A DNA stretch of 64,000 bases from Kalmusia sp. IMI 367209 (GCA_027946365.1 JAPEUQ010000005.1:682001-746000); one strand, 5' to 3'; counted from the stretch's first letter, positions 23,750 through 36,062 are shown. Made by a program: numbers and translations. The notes: generated from the letters alone by a model not told the origin.

Positions 23750-26543
23750 TCAAAAGCCAGCAGCGAGCATGAGTCCATATCCAACTGTGATGACAACGAC
23801 AAAAGCGATGAGAGAGGCAGGGATGCCGCGGGTGAGGAAGTGTTTCACATCGAGGTAGCGCTGTCCAGTTCGTTGGTCTTCCATCATGATAGCGGCTGGG
23901 TACAACGTTAGCTTACTGGGAACGACACATGGTCGTATGGAGCAACTTACTCATATTTGGAAAGCCTGAGGTTGGCAAGCCCATCGCGGCACTGGCCATG
24001 AGTACGCTACCCATGACGAGCAAGTTGGGATGAGGCTCTGCCATTGACTGTCCAACTTGCTGGACGAGGGGAAGCACGATGAGTGCTGCGACAGTATGAC
24101 TGATGAATGTCGCAACCACCAAGATGAGCCCCGCGAAGACAACGAGGACGCCGTAAAGGCTCATGCCATCGACGCTACTAGTGATAGATTCCGCAATGGT
24201 GTGTAGCAGGCCTGAAGAGTTGACTGCTTTTCCAAGAGACAAGCCGCCCGCAGCGAGGATGATGATTGTCCACAAGAAGTTGTTGAAGTCCTCCTTATTC
24301 AAGATGCCGGTGCCGAAGAAAAGTACAATGGGAATGATAGCAATGACACCCATGTCGCCGAACACAGGCTCAAGCTGATGGCTAACACACCACAGTATAA
24401 TAGTAGCTAAGGTAACGACGCAGATGAACCATTGCGTGGCACTAAACCTGTCATTAACTGGTTTGATGGGCACAATAGTGGTATTTCGCCCGGGCTGGAA
24501 GGTGACGAGTAATAGAATCCAAATAAGGAGTATTGAGATGATGCAGACAGGGAGAGCAATGAAGAACCACACGCCCCATGATGGTTCAGGGGCCATGTTC
24601 TGGAGAGCGATGAGGTTCTGTGGAGAGGCGATGGGAGAAGCTGCACCGCCCATGTTAGAAGCAAGGGCGATGCCAAGAAGGAGCGCCTTGGTCATATCGG
24701 AATCCGCAGGGAGATTACGAAGGATTGGCTACAACATATTTAGTAATAGTTATCTATGTCGCAGCACGAATTCCTACCTGAATGATAGAGAAGCAAAGAA
24801 CAGGCGCAGCAACATTGCTGATCCACATGCTGGCGAACATAGCGACGAACATGTTCGTGACGAGCACAGTTCGTGGCTTCGTCCCAGCTTTGCTGAGCAC
24901 AAAGGTGGCCATGATCTTTGCAATATTGTATTTTGACAGAGCTGCAGCTATAGTGAAGCCTCCTAGAAGAAGCATGATCACAGGCGTCCACATTGCAGCG
25001 AAGACATACCCTGCCGCGGGTTTGGTCTCAAGACGCTTGCCGGTGACGTCGTTACGAACAACTCGTAATGTGACGGCGAGGAAGGGTACGAGGAGTGACG
25101 TAACGAACAGCGGAATAGCCTTTTAATGTTTAGTGATGTCCATCTCAAGAATGTAGGTACGAACCTCGCAAGCCCAGAGCAAGCTGACAAAAATCACCAT
25201 AGCAAGGCAGTTTTGCTGTTCTGCTTTCTCCATGATGGGCACCAGCAGAAGCACAATAAAAACGGCCAGAATGATAATAAACAGCCAGAACTGAGAGCTG
25301 AGCAGCCACGCGGGACATCTATATCTTCCGATGGGCGTCTTGAGCTCTTTGATCTCAGCATCAACCTCGTCTCCCTGGCGACGAACTTTATTCGGATCGG
25401 AATCACGACCAAGCAGTTGCGTAAGACCGATGTTCGCCGCCTGGGCTTTGCGTTCGATACCAATCATCTCACGCCAAACGGTGTTCCGCTCCCAGACAAC
25501 ATGCTCCCGCAGGTGCAGTCTAAGCTCCCGCTTCGCCTCGTCAACATCCCCTTTTGTACATATACGCGAGTAGATGATTTCTATACGTGATAGATGCTGC
25601 GTGAGCTTCTCCATGGTACTTTTCTGGAAAGGTTCTGCGGGATACACATATTCCTCAAGATATGCGCGCTTGAGTTTCCGGTCTAGGATCTTGTCGTACT
25701 TCTTCAATACCTTTTCAAATCCAGTTTTATTGAGCTGAAGAAACGACCTCAGCTCGCACAATGACACGTAGATGCTGACCGTCCTTTGCTTGAGCGACAC
25801 ACCCTTGTCGTAAAGCGCCGAAAAGGACATGTCGTTGTAGTCATCGAAAGCCATGCTCGTTCTCCGCCGAGAAGAGGCAATCTCTGCTGAGGCATACATG
25901 TCATTGCCATCATGGGTCGAGGCTCGCCGTGGCCGATGTCCGTCCTGACTTCTCCTCCGCAGCAGCGAAGTTTCGTTGGCATCGTCGTCTGAGTCCTCGT
26001 CCTCGCCCTCGTCCTCCTCATCAATGGTGGACGTTTTGCTCGCCGTGCTCCCGCCGCGTGCGCGGTTGAAGCCAATCTGTTTGAAGATGCTGGCGCTCCG
26101 CCCCTTTTTGCCTGCCGGCATGTTCTCCCGCTCATGCTCGTACACTCCCTGCTCGTCCTCGTAGCTCTCCTCGTCCTGGAGCACGTCTTGCACTTCGCCA
26201 TACACCTCGCTTTCCTTCAGCTGGTAAAAGGAGCAGATCTTCTCGAGCTCGACATCTAAAGCGCGGGCGAAGACCTTGTCGGGATCGTCGGCGGCACCGT
26301 TGAGCAGCGGCGAGGATTCGGCGTCGACGTGGGCATTCTGCTGGTTCGCACGGGTCTCGAGCGTGTAAATCCTGCGCAACACAATATTCGTCAGCACATA
26401 GTCCACATGTGAATAGCAGCCCATACGAAACGTGTCACAAGTATGCAAGAAAGGACGTACAGCTTTTTCAGGTTGCTGTAGGCAATGTAGTGGTTGCTCC
26501 AGTCCGGCACCGCATTGAATTGCAGGCTGTGCGAGAATTTCAT
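23750..26543 (-). CDS. SPX-domain low-affinity phosphate transporter (Pho87/Pho90/Pho91 type)
   Basis: Imports phosphate, or releases it from the vacuole if it is the Pho91 orthologue; the SPX domain senses inositol pyrophosphates. Exons 26543-26461, 26371-25165, 25119-24778, 24728-23951 and 23895-23750 give 851 residues; introns are 89, 45, 49 and 55 nt. The N-terminus is typical SPX (MKFSHSLQFNAVPDWSNHYI, AYSNLKKLIYTLE). The SPX domain is interrupted by a long acidic Ser-rich insert. The helix KTGFEKVLKKYDKILDRKLK is the SPX basic patch. From about residue 390 there are a dozen hydrophobic segments of the divalent-anion:Na+ symporter fold (MWTPVIMLLLGGFTIAAAL; ALASNMGGAASPIASPQN; ASAAMGLPTSGFPNM). 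Plasma membrane versus vacuole cannot be told. Confidence 0.93.
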
Positions 26544-27331
26544 CTCGTCGGCTGCGCGAAGCTGCTCGAGCTTCTCCTGTCTCTTTTGCGCCCGCTTATG
26601 CTCTCTTTTGCTCCGTCGCGGGCTGCTTGCGTGTTTCGGAAGCTCTTGGAGCTCAAGAGCGTCTTCGGTCGGGCGGTCGCGGTATAGTGCGATGCGGTCC
26701 AGGATGGCCGTCGAGGGTAGTGCGCGGGGAATTGCGAGCGAAGCGGCTGATCATTCGGGCCCACTATTGCATGGGAGCGTGAAGGTCAGGCGGGCGTGTC
26801 GGCGGACGGTAGGCTGCAGGAGTGCAGTGGGTTGGCGCGTTCAGTGTGGTCGACCGCCGTGCTGCAGCTGGTTCCGAAAGACCTGTTCCTTGGGCTCGGG
26901 ACAAGACACCCACGCAGCTCTGCACATGTCCAATCGGTTGGTCCTGCGCGCACAGCCCTGCACCCACCATGTCTCATCGTACAATACCACGCGCCATGTT
27001 CGCTGCCTCATTCAATATTATTTGCTTCTTCCTGCTGCTATGCTCCGTTTCTATGAGCGTATGGGCATGAACCCTTAAGGTTACGTCATCTCCATTTGAT
27101 AGCATCTGATAAGCCTGCACGCGCCAAGATACTGCATCTACCCAAGTAGTCACATCGCTATATGGTATGGTCACCGTGAGAACAGCATGTGGGCCCAAAA
27201 CACGATATGGATTCGACGTGTGTCTAGCCAATCTACGTCTATCAAACGTTGCGGAATCTACTTCTTTTCCACGCTCAGTTTCGTGCTTACAAGTGCCACG
27301 AATTCTTGTCATCGATCATGACACAGCATGA
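26544..27331. other. Intergenic
   Basis: Promoter of the phosphate transporter and 3' region of tryptophan synthase. Short ORFs on both strands are compositional. Nothing supportable. Confidence 0.6.
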
Positions 27332-29764
27332 TTAGACTATGTAGCATTAGTATTGTCCAGGTCAAATACCCTTGGGCGAACTTACAGCGAAGATCCCATC
27401 CAATCTGCGGACCCAGCTTCGGCAACTCGTCGGCTACGCTCTGCACGTCCTTGTCACCTCTGCCAGAGAGGCAAATGACAATGTCTTGGTCTTTGTTCAT
27501 CGTCTTTGCCAGCTCGAGCGCGCCGAAAATTGCATGCGCTGACTCAAGGGCAGGGATGATACCCTCAAGCTGCGAGATCAGACGGAAGCCGATGAAGGCT
27601 TCAGCGTCAGTGGCAGCGATGAACTTGGCACGCTGGCTATCCTTCCAGGACGCAAGCTCAGGTCCAACACCAGGGTAGTCGAGACCAGCAGAGACTGAGT
27701 GTGTGTCTGTGATTTGTCCGTGCTTGTTTTGCAGGATGTAGGTGCGGACACCGTGCAGAACACCTTTGGACCCACCAGTCAAGGTGGCACTGTGTCGGTC
27801 GGTATCGATACCATCACCACCTGCTTCTACACCCAACAATTTGACAGAGGGATCATTAGCGAACGGGTAGAACATTCCAACGGCGTTACTTCCACCACCG
27901 ACGCAAGCAACGACCGCATCGGGAAGCTTGCCACGCTTCTCCTGCATCTGCTGCTTTGTCTCGTTACCAATGATAGATTGGAATGTGCGGACGATCGTAG
28001 GGAAAGGATGAGGACCGATAGCTGAGCCGATGAGGTAGTGCGTAGTGTCGAGATTGACTACCCAAGCCCTCATCGCTTCATTGACCGCGTCACGGAGGGT
28101 CTGTGTGCCAGCCTCGACAGCAACGACCTGTGCGCCGAGCAGCTTGATACGGAAGACATTTAGTGCTTGACGCCTGACATCTTCCGCACCCATGTAGATG
28201 ATGCACTTCAGGCCAAACTTCGCACAGACTGTAGCAGTCGCAACGCCGTGCTGGCCTGCTCCAGTCTCCGCAATGATCTCGGTCTTTCCAAGTCGTTTGG
28301 CAACAAGGATCTGGCCCAGTGCATTGTTGATCTTGTGACTTCCGGTGTGGTTCAAATCTTCGCGCTTCAGCCAAATATTGGCACCACCAGCATGCTCTGT
28401 GAGGCGCTCTGCTAGGTGCAAGTGACCAGGGCGTCCAATGTAGTCGTAGTACGACCGATATTCTTCCCAGAATTTTGGATCCTTGATCGCGTCGTTGAAA
28501 CCCTTTTCCAGTTCCGCGAGACAATCCATAAGCGATTCTGGCACGTACTGGCCGCCGAATTCGCCGAACCTAGCGGGAAGCGCATTCTCGTCACCGGTAT
28601 CCCCGTCGGCGTTGAGGGCCTCCATCTGATCTGCGAGCCCAGGACCATCCGGTACATCAGCATCAGTGATAATTTTGTCCACATGGACGCCGTTAGGCTC
28701 CTTCGCCGCATCCATGGTCTCCACAATACCAACTTCACGAGTTGTGCTGGTCATACGGCTGCTCTTTCCGCAGATTGCGTCGCAGTACTTCGCGACGGCC
28801 TTTGCGCCCTCGCCAGGCGCAGCCTCCGCAAGAACATTGACAATTTGGCTTCCAATAACGACACCCTCTGAGATCTTTCCAACGCTTAAAAAGTGGTCGC
28901 GTGTGCTAACACCAAAGCCAACTGCAGCAGGTATGTTTCCAGAGTATTTGTGGACTCGCTCGAGCAACTGCGGGAGCGCAGCATTCAGGGTACCGGTAGC
29001 ACCAGTGACACCCATACGAGAGACAACATAGATGAACGAATCGGCGATCTTGCAGAGGACGCGCATGCGGTGTTCAGACGTGGCGGGAGCGATCAAGGGC
29101 ACGTAGGATAGCCTGTCCTATACGTTAGTCTTGCCGAAAAACAACATCTAGCCCACTTACCCGTAGCTAGTGCAGAAGTTCCTAAAGCGCAGAGCTTCCT
29201 CGGGAGGAAGATCAACGATGATGAAGCCATTTGCGCCTGCCTCTTTCGCATCCTGCAACATGCGCTCCTCCCCATAGCTCAGCAGCGGGTTGTAGTATCC
29301 CATCAACATAACGGGCGCTTTGAGGCCACGCTTCCTCGCATCTCGAACCATCTGGAGTACTTCGGTGGTGTTCACGCCATTCTTGAGGGCTTGCTACAAT
29401 ATTGGTCGTCAGAAATGCTTGAGCGTACTTGTGGCGAATGACTCAACATACAGTGTTGGCCTTCTGGATGGTAGGACCATCGGCAATTGGGTCCGTGAAA
29501 GGCATTCCAAGCTCAATTACGTCTACCATTATCAATTGAAAGGCTCAGTGACCATTGCAAGTTTGCAAGACGTACCAGCGCCACCCGCCTCCATACCAAG
29601 CATAATATCAGGTGTTTCCTGTGCCGTAGGATACCCCGCAGTCACGTATGTGACGAGGGCAGACTGCAGTCATGTTCAGTATTAAATTGCTCAGTAATCG
29701 TGCGGATTGTGCATACCCTGCCCTCCTTCTTGCATTGCGCGAAAGTCTTCTTGATAGCGTCCAT
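27332..29764 (-). CDS. TRP5: Bifunctional tryptophan synthase (alpha-beta fusion)
   Basis: Last step of tryptophan synthesis: the alpha part splits indole-3-glycerol phosphate and the PLP-dependent beta part joins indole to serine. Six exons, 29764-29717, 29663-29576, 29522-29452, 29393-29161, 29112-27386 and 27336-27332, give 723 residues, near the usual 705-710. The alpha domain has the catalytic Glu/Asp pair in [16 protein letters not shown] and the GFIIVDLP strand. The beta domain starts near [15 protein letters not shown], with the PLP lysine in HTGSHKINN, the glycine loop GGGSNAVG and ETGAGQHG. The last exon is only five bases (TC plus TAA) and yields the family-typical end GWDLRF. The start is [16 protein letters not shown], not an ATG-less upstream extension. 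Confidence 0.97.
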
Positions 29765-29830
29765 GGTGGGGTAATTTTCGATATCCAGAGAGGAAATAAA
29801 GAGGATGAGCAACTGCTCCGGACGAGGTTT

Positions 29831-29860
29831 TATATATGCGCTCAAAGAGATAGTGAGTCA
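29831..29860 (-). promoter_or_regulatory. Gcn4/CpcA site and TATA box of TRP5
   Basis: A perfect TGAGTCA at 29854-29860 lies 90 bp upstream of the tryptophan synthase ATG, with a TATATA at 29831-29836 between it and the gene. A weaker TGACTC (followed by G) is at 29989-29994. TGASTCA is the target of the amino-acid starvation factor Gcn4/CPC1/CpcA, which controls TRP genes in fungi. Confidence 0.7.
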
Positions 29861-31122
29861 CGTTGTATTCGCGAACGAAAACCCGGGCAGCAAATTGAGT
29901 GGTGAATCTTCTGTCCTCCGGATAATTTATGCAGATGGCGAGCGAGCCGTAGATCGGAGGGGTTGAGGCTAGGCTAGATCGGGGAAGGTGACTCGATTCG
30001 CTCGGCCGACCTCAACACCATGATGACTCCTACATTGACCAGCTTATACCAAAAACTGCATCTAGGGGATTTTGTAGGCGCGCTACAAGTATTGGGGGTA
30101 ATATGCCCCATTGTCTATTATCCCTTTTCGTTTGTATTAGGTATTGAATCACCTAAGTTGCTTGTGATAAGGCCTGACCATAGTTCAAGACCAAACAACA
30201 CTGGTGATCTGAAGTAGCTATCATGAGGAGGAATAGTGGCTTCTATATGTAATCAATTAATGAGTAAAATAGGCTGCTGCGTCTCTGATAATACTAATCA
30301 TTTTCGCAATAGGCAAATGCTCGAATGAATATCATCGAGGGACGAACGTTGGCCTACGAAAGAGACGGGTTTTTGCGGATTGTTCCGTTCTGCACACAAT
30401 ACGACTGAGATTATCCACCTACGTATGGTTGATCACTCTAACCCTTTTTGTTAACAACAAAATTAGAATCATATTCAGTAAAGAGGATGCAGGGTACTGG
30501 TTCTCTTAAATACAGAATCAGAACTGTGGTTGGTCAATACCACCTGAAGTGTCCATTTTCGTAACAACAGAAAGATATATTAGCGTTTTCTAGCACTCTC
30601 ATAGCTGCCTCATTTCTCTCGACGACATAAGGTAGGAACTCGTCTTTATTTACTTCAGATCTTCATGTATCTATATACCGGATACGAAATACAATCACTT
30701 TTGTGATTCACGAATTCTAGCTAGGTGTGCTACATAGGGTTGAAGTTGAAATCGGGATCGATCCAAGCACCTATATACCCAGCCATGGCAATCGTTTGAC
30801 CCCGCTTTCACCCCAGCCCTATCTTCAACGAGGGTGCTCTAGGTGGAGACCAGCTTTAGCTTCATCGACCTTTCGAAAAATATATACGTTATGCTCGGGA
30901 AACTTTGAATAGATATATCACTTGGGACACAAAATAGACGAGGATCATCGGGACTGATGAGATATACGCATAGTTATCGGGCTTGTCGTTCCCTAGATTC
31001 GTTACCCAGACAACACTCAGAGAGCTGAATGAGGATGATTCAACATTATACATACTAATGTGCTCTCTGTGAGGTGTCCAGTCATAGCAAAGACCATTTC
31101 TAGTTCCGGGTATCATAAACAT
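29861..31122. other. Intergenic, AT-rich 1.26 kb
   Basis: Beyond the TRP5 promoter the base composition becomes AT-rich (30.0-31.1 kb). No gene or repeat recognised. Confidence 0.55.
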
Positions 31123-31805
31123 TTATAGCGTGTCCATAGCTTCTCCCCCTTCGCCTGTCCCTTCCACTTTCTTTCCATCGCCGAACAACTCTTCTACTAG
31201 CCTCACAAACTCTCCTATACCCTCCTTCTCTTGATCCCCTTTCTTCCCCTCCCGCAATCCCTTCAACATCCTCATCGCATCCCTGTCACCTTTCTTTGGC
31301 GTCCACTTTGGCTTTTCATCTCCACCATTCCAACCTCCCCTTCCGCTCTCCTCTGCCCCTGTCGCCCCTCCACCTCCCTCTAAACCCACCGCGCCCTCTC
31401 GTGCCTCTCGGTGGTGGCTCGTCTTCCGGATCCGGCTCTATCGTAGCGGCGTATATGCGCTGTAGCGTTGATAAAAGCGTTGGATGTAATTTGAGAAGGT
31501 TTTGGAATTGTATGTCCGTTGCGAGCCGCGAAAAGTCAGTCTTTGCATGGAGGTACTTTGGGAGCGGTTCGGGTGGAGGTGGGTTAGGGATGTCGGGTTC
31601 GGTCTGGGGTGCGGCTATAGAAGGCGTTGATGCTCCTTCTAGATGTGAGGACTTGTGCTCTTTGAAGCATGCTATTGAGCAGCTAGGATACGTGAGCGAG
31701 TGGTGAGTAAATAGCCGTTTGTGAGATTTACTAAGGGAGTGCACATGTGGGACACTTGTACTTCTTCGGCTCGCTATTGCATACGCCACAAATAACTTCC
31801 GCCAT
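31123..31805 (-). CDS. HIT1: HIT-type zinc finger protein (Hit1/ZNHIT3-like)
   Basis: Hit1/ZNHIT3 stabilises Rsa1/NUFIP during box C/D snoRNP assembly. Exon 1, 31805-31732, and exon 2 from 31682 encode the zf-HIT module: CGVCNSEPKKYKCPTCALPY, joined by a 49-nt intron inside the Tyr codon to CSIACFKEHKSSHLE, which gives all Cys/His ligands. A linker follows (PLPKYLHAKTDFSRLATDIQ). The tail KPKWTPKKGDRDAMRML lies in another frame after an Arg/Gly-rich stretch. A 55-nt GT-AG intron (31389-31335, GTGGGT...GGGGAG) joins them in frame for a 192-residue protein, but it is purine-rich with a poor acceptor. A frameshift is the alternative. Confidence 0.8.
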
Positions 31806-32024
31806 CTTCAGCAACTACTTATGGTAGGAAATGCACAATTCAAAGACAAGTAATGATTAAGTAGATGTAACTGCAAATGACGTTGATCTTAAGAGCCAAA
31901 AGTTCATCCTTGAACGAGTGGCCCAAGCTCAATACTAGCCCTCCAAAGGGAAACCTCCGTCGGCGAAAGCTCAGCACTCCATTGAACGAACCACCGCCAT
32001 TGCTTCACCAGTGCCAACCCCACA
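31806..32024. promoter_or_regulatory. Divergent promoter HIT1 / COX11
   Basis: 219 bp separate the two start codons, so the genes share a promoter region. No individual site was recognised. Confidence 0.5.
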
Positions 32025-32912
32025 ATGTCCGTCCCATCTTCAATACGGAACACTTCACGCCTCTTAGATTCGTGGACATGCTCGTCATGCTCTCGAATGC
32101 TCCCTCGCGCTCCCCGATCGACAACCCTCAACATCGTACGATCGCGAAGATGTCTAAATACGACGAAGGAGACGCGACAAAGCGCCACGCCATCAATGGA
32201 TGATGTCCGCGAAAAATATAAGGAGAAAAACAGGACGACGATGTATGCTGTGTCAATCAAATTCCTCAATGGCAGTCATACTCACAGCTTGAAAGGAACT
32301 ACGTCTTCAGCATAATCCTCGGCACCGTAGCCCTCTCCTACGGCTCCGTCCCAATGTACAAAATGGTACTCTTTGTCACGCATGAATTATGAAATCTTAT
32401 CTGAATATCCCTAGATTTGCCAGACCACCGGCTGGGGTGGCCAACCTATAAAGTCTGCTGCCCACGGCGGCGACTCCTCCGTCGATCCCTCCGAACGCCT
32501 CCGTCCCGTTGAAGACCACCCGCGCATCCGTATAACCTTCAACGGATCAACCAGTGACGTGCTTCCCTGGAAGTTTGTGCCCAATCAGCGCGAAGTACGC
32601 GTCTTGCCTGGCGAGACCGCATTGGCATTCTACACAGCTACAAACACGTCGAAAGAGGATATCATTGGGGTAGCTACGTACAGCGTAACGCCGGGCCAAG
32701 TGGCGCCGTACTTTTCCAAGATCCAATGCTTCTGCTTTGAGGAGCAGCGGTTGAACGCGGGGGAGACGGTGGACATGCCGGTTTTCTTCTATATTGATCC
32801 CGAGTTTGCGAATGATATTACGATGAAGGGAATAGAGACGGTGACGTTGAGTTATACGTTCTTCAAGGCGAAGTATGATAAAGATGGGCATTTGCGGCCG
32901 GTGGCGCAGTAG
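32025..32912 (+). CDS. COX11: Cytochrome c oxidase assembly protein Cox11/CtaG
   Basis: Inner-membrane copper chaperone that delivers copper to the CuB site of Cox1. Exons 32025-32242, 32296-32365 and 32415-32912 (introns 53 and 49 nt) give 261 residues. The first 60 residues are an Arg/Ser-rich presequence. The single membrane span is NYVFSIILGTVALSYGSVPM, formed across intron 1 (donor GTATGC, junction inside Met). The intermembrane domain carries ICQTTGWGGQP, the copper-binding CFCF (Cys201, Cys203) in SKIQCFCFEEQ, and MPVFFYIDPEFA. All family motifs are intact. Convergent with UreG, 82 bp apart. Confidence 0.95.
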
Positions 32913-32994
32913 GTTTTAGTTGGGTAGGTGTAGAATATTTGTATCAAGATGTAATATCTAACCTATATACACCCATACATGCTCCAGAATCATC

Positions 32995-33937
32995 CTACTC
33001 CATAACCACAGGGTCAAACTTCGTCTTCCTCGCCTGACTGGCTCCACTCGCCTTCCAGGCACTCAATATCAAATCTATAATATTCACCACCCCATCCCCC
33101 TTCTTGACTACTGCGAAGATCGTCGGGCCATCCTCTCTCATTCTCCTACTATCCCTCTCCATAACGCCCAGATCTGCCCCCACCGCCTCCGCCAAATCGC
33201 ACTTGTTCACGACCAACAGATCGCTCTGCGTAATGCCGGGCCCGCCCTTACGCGGGATCTTGTCGCCGCCCGACACGTCGATGACATAAATGATGAAGTC
33301 GGCAAGCTCTCGCGAATAGTTGGCGGCCAGATTATCGCCACCGGACTCAATGAGGAGGAGGTCCGTGGAGAATTTGTTGTGCAGTTGGGTGAGGGTCAGG
33401 AGGTTAGTGGAGATGTCTTCGCGGACAGCAGCGTGGGGACAACCGCCAGTTTCGACAGCAACGATGCGTTCACTGTTGGTGTAAGTCATGTTTGTGGAGC
33501 TTGAGGTGGTGCTGAGGACTTACGCTGGGAGGGCTTTGTTCTTGGTGAGGAACTCGCAGTCTTCGCGCGTGAAGATGTCGTTTGTGACTGCAGCGATGGA
33601 GAAGCGTGTGCGGAGGGCTTTGCAGAGGGCGAGCATGAGGGCGGTCTTTCCGGATCCTACAGGACTGTAATTTTTCAGTATTGCATGTTGTATAAGTTTG
33701 TGTTGGTGTTGCGTAAAAGCTTATTAAAGCTCCATCAAGCTTCCAGCAGAACAGTTCAGAGCTGGCTTACCCTCCAATGCCCACAGTAAACGCTCGCTCT
33801 TCCCAATTCCGACCCTCTATGATGGGCATCTCACGGCCTAGAAAGCTTCCAGGTCCGTCTAGTATCTCGTGCGTGTGTCCGTGGTCTCCGCCTGCATGCG
33901 AATGCGACGCGCCATCATGTGAGTGCGTGTGCGACAT
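32995..33937 (-). CDS. ureG: Urease accessory GTPase UreG
   Basis: SIMIBI GTPase that drives nickel insertion into urease. Exons 33937-33771, 33664-33524 and 33472-32995 (introns 106 and 51 nt) give 261 residues. The His-rich N-terminus ([20 protein letters not shown]) is a nickel-binding extension common in eukaryotic UreG. The P-loop GPVGSGKT (residues 56-63) is split by intron 1 inside the second Gly codon. Also present are [13 protein letters not shown], the metal-binding CPH in [27 protein letters not shown] and the NKCD guanine-specificity motif. It implies urea use by this fungus; urease itself is not in the window. Confidence 0.97.
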
Positions 33938-35030
33938 GCTGGATTCCGTCCTCTATCACAACACAAGTTCAAAATCTGTTTGGGAGAACAAGAATGTGAG
34001 AGCGAGGTGCCGTGGAGACTTGAGCCAAAGTGAATGTTTTGAACGGTTGTGAAAAGCAGAGGTTCGCAAAGTCAACGGCGGGGCAGCTTGGTGAGCCCCG
34101 CCCGACGTGGGGGTTGGCGATCATGCTGCGAGACTGTCTCCTTTCAGGTGCACACGGAACAGTCGCAAACTAGCAAAGACTCAGTTAGTCGTCGGACTTC
34201 TACCCAGGTGAGCAACGTTGTTGAAGTCCAAGGTTTTTAGGGCGCCTTAAGCTGCGTTGCAAATACTTGGTTTCGAGACCTTGCACAAGCTTGGGCCACT
34301 GGACATGAAATGATGCCAGAATGACTTTCCCCTCCAGCTCGTTCCCCGTTTTTCCCCCGCCTACTCCGCTTGAAAAGGAAACGCAAAAGCAAGGTTATTC
34401 CTAATAAGATATGCCCTTGTCCATACGACCACTCCACTTCCTCTCTTCAACCATCATGTACCTGTTACAATAAAAATGGAGGCGATCACGATCGCGTACG
34501 ACTCGCGTCCTGCGTCGATCTATCTCAATTATGTCTAGCGCACAACAACACATCTCTTCCGGGGTCTTGTGCTCTCCTATTTCGATCAATATTCGCGAAT
34601 AGATTCAGCTTTGCTGCAACTACGCCGTACCTGCAGCACCATGACGAAATTCGACTGCCAGCGCACCCTGGCGTGCATCAGCCGCAGGATCGCCCGGACC
34701 AAGTTTTCTGCGGCTTCATCTCGATCCGGGTCGCATGGTACTGGTTCTAACCTCTCGTGGGATTTACCCGGCACTTGTTGCAGGTGCCGAACACGAGGAC
34801 TGTGAAGTCACTTTTCTCTTCCTCGCATGCTTGAGTTGTGCTGCTTATGGTACTAATACCTCAATGCTAACCCCCATTGACTTTACATTATCGACACCCT
34901 TTTACGACAACCATTCCAACTCACAGTAGCACCTATCTAATTAGATAACGCGCCACGTGTTGATCCGGGCCTTATATACCGCATCAACGGACTGCACCGG
35001 GATTACTGTCCAACACGCTACATTGATAAT
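33938..35030. other. Intergenic, 1.1 kb
   Basis: Promoter of UreG and of the downstream plus-strand gene. ORFs here show no family resemblance. No gene claimed. Confidence 0.55.
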
Positions 35031-36062
35031 ATGTCCACATCAATGTCTAATTCCATCGAGTCTAGCTCCTTCGAAGAACCAAATTGGGCATCATTCCTGC
35101 TATGGGACATCGATCGCGAGTTCCAGAATGCTCATGAGGTGTACGCGCAATGGTTGACGAAAAATAAACGTAAACGATCTGCGTGGGAGTGCCTTGCTAG
35201 AAGTAACAAGGAAGACCTTTTAGAAAAATCATTGCGCCTTGGAGGCCAAGTTCAAAGAACCATTGAAGATGGCCAGCGAAGATTTGGCCAGAAATTCGAG
35301 AAGGGAGATGGTAAGCCACATTTAAGTGAATTGCCCTACAATGCTAATCTTTCTGAAGCCACGTGCCACACCGTTCTTTCGGCACAGCTTTTACGCCTCC
35401 AGCATGAAGTCTGCATGCCGCTGTTAGACTGTATTCACTCACGCCAATCTTTCACAACATCGCATGACGAAGTCCTCCGAGCAACAAGAGGGGTCCGACG
35501 TGCCTGTCTCAACGCTCTACAAGATCAAATCGCCCGCCTGTCAAGCCAGGATCCTGCGCCCTTCCTCCCGCCTCCACGGTTTTCTGTCAAATTTTGCCCT
35601 CTTGCGCTTCAACTGCAGAAAGACCAAAGCAGCGGCCATAGAAGCAATGTTCAGGCGCGGAGGTTGCATTCACAGGACCGCTATGATGATCGCGAGATAT
35701 GTCCCTTCTGTAATGTGCACATCTCCGTGTCTACACACTCTGGTCTCCCGCAGTATCGCCGAATACTCTACCAGTCGCATATCCTGCCCCAAAAGCAAAG
35801 GCAGGACGAGAGAGCGACATTCGCGTGTACCAGCTGCTACAAGACCTTCGATGATTCGTACGCATTCCTGGAGCATATTTTTCAGAAGGAAGTTGGTAGC
35901 GAGAAGAGTTGTTTGAAGAGATACAGTACTCGCTTTAGCTTGGATGCCACACTGTTGGAAAGCAACCCTGCGCTTGTGGAGCAATGTCTGAAGAATTGTC
36001 TAAAGCGGGAGATGACTAGGTCGGCAGGGACCAGGAAGAGCAAGGAGATCTTGGTAGCCTGA
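35031..36062 (+). CDS. Hypothetical protein with zinc-finger-like C-terminus, 343 aa
   Basis: Not recognised as a named family. Single exon from the ATG at 35031. Helical, charged N-terminal half. Residues about 225-300 hold two C2H2-like units: ICPFCNVHIS followed by a His pair about 20 residues on, and FACTSCYKTFDDSYAFLEHIF, which has the classical C-x2-C...F...H shape but lacks an obvious second His. This suggests a nucleic-acid or protein-binding zinc domain. The C-terminal tail is basic (LKREMTRSAGTRKSKEILVA). Confidence 0.6.
   Translation: MSTSMSNSIESSSFEEPNWASFLLWDIDREFQNAHEVYAQWLTKNKRKRSAWECLARSNKEDLLEKSLRLGGQVQRTIEDGQRRFGQKFEKGDGKPHLSELPYNANLSEATCHTVLSAQLLRLQHEVCMPLLDCIHSRQSFTTSHDEVLRATRGVRRACLNALQDQIARLSSQDPAPFLPPPRFSVKFCPLALQLQKDQSSGHRSNVQARRLHSQDRYDDREICPFCNVHISVSTHSGLPQYRRILYQSHILPQKQRQDERATFACTSCYKTFDDSYAFLEHIFQKEVGSEKSCLKRYSTRFSLDATLLESNPALVEQCLKNCLKREMTRSAGTRKSKEILVA

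Noticed and set aside
34370..34750. 126-codon plus-strand ORF between UreG and the zinc-finger-like gene
   Set aside because: Irregular composition, no family match, no conserved-looking core.
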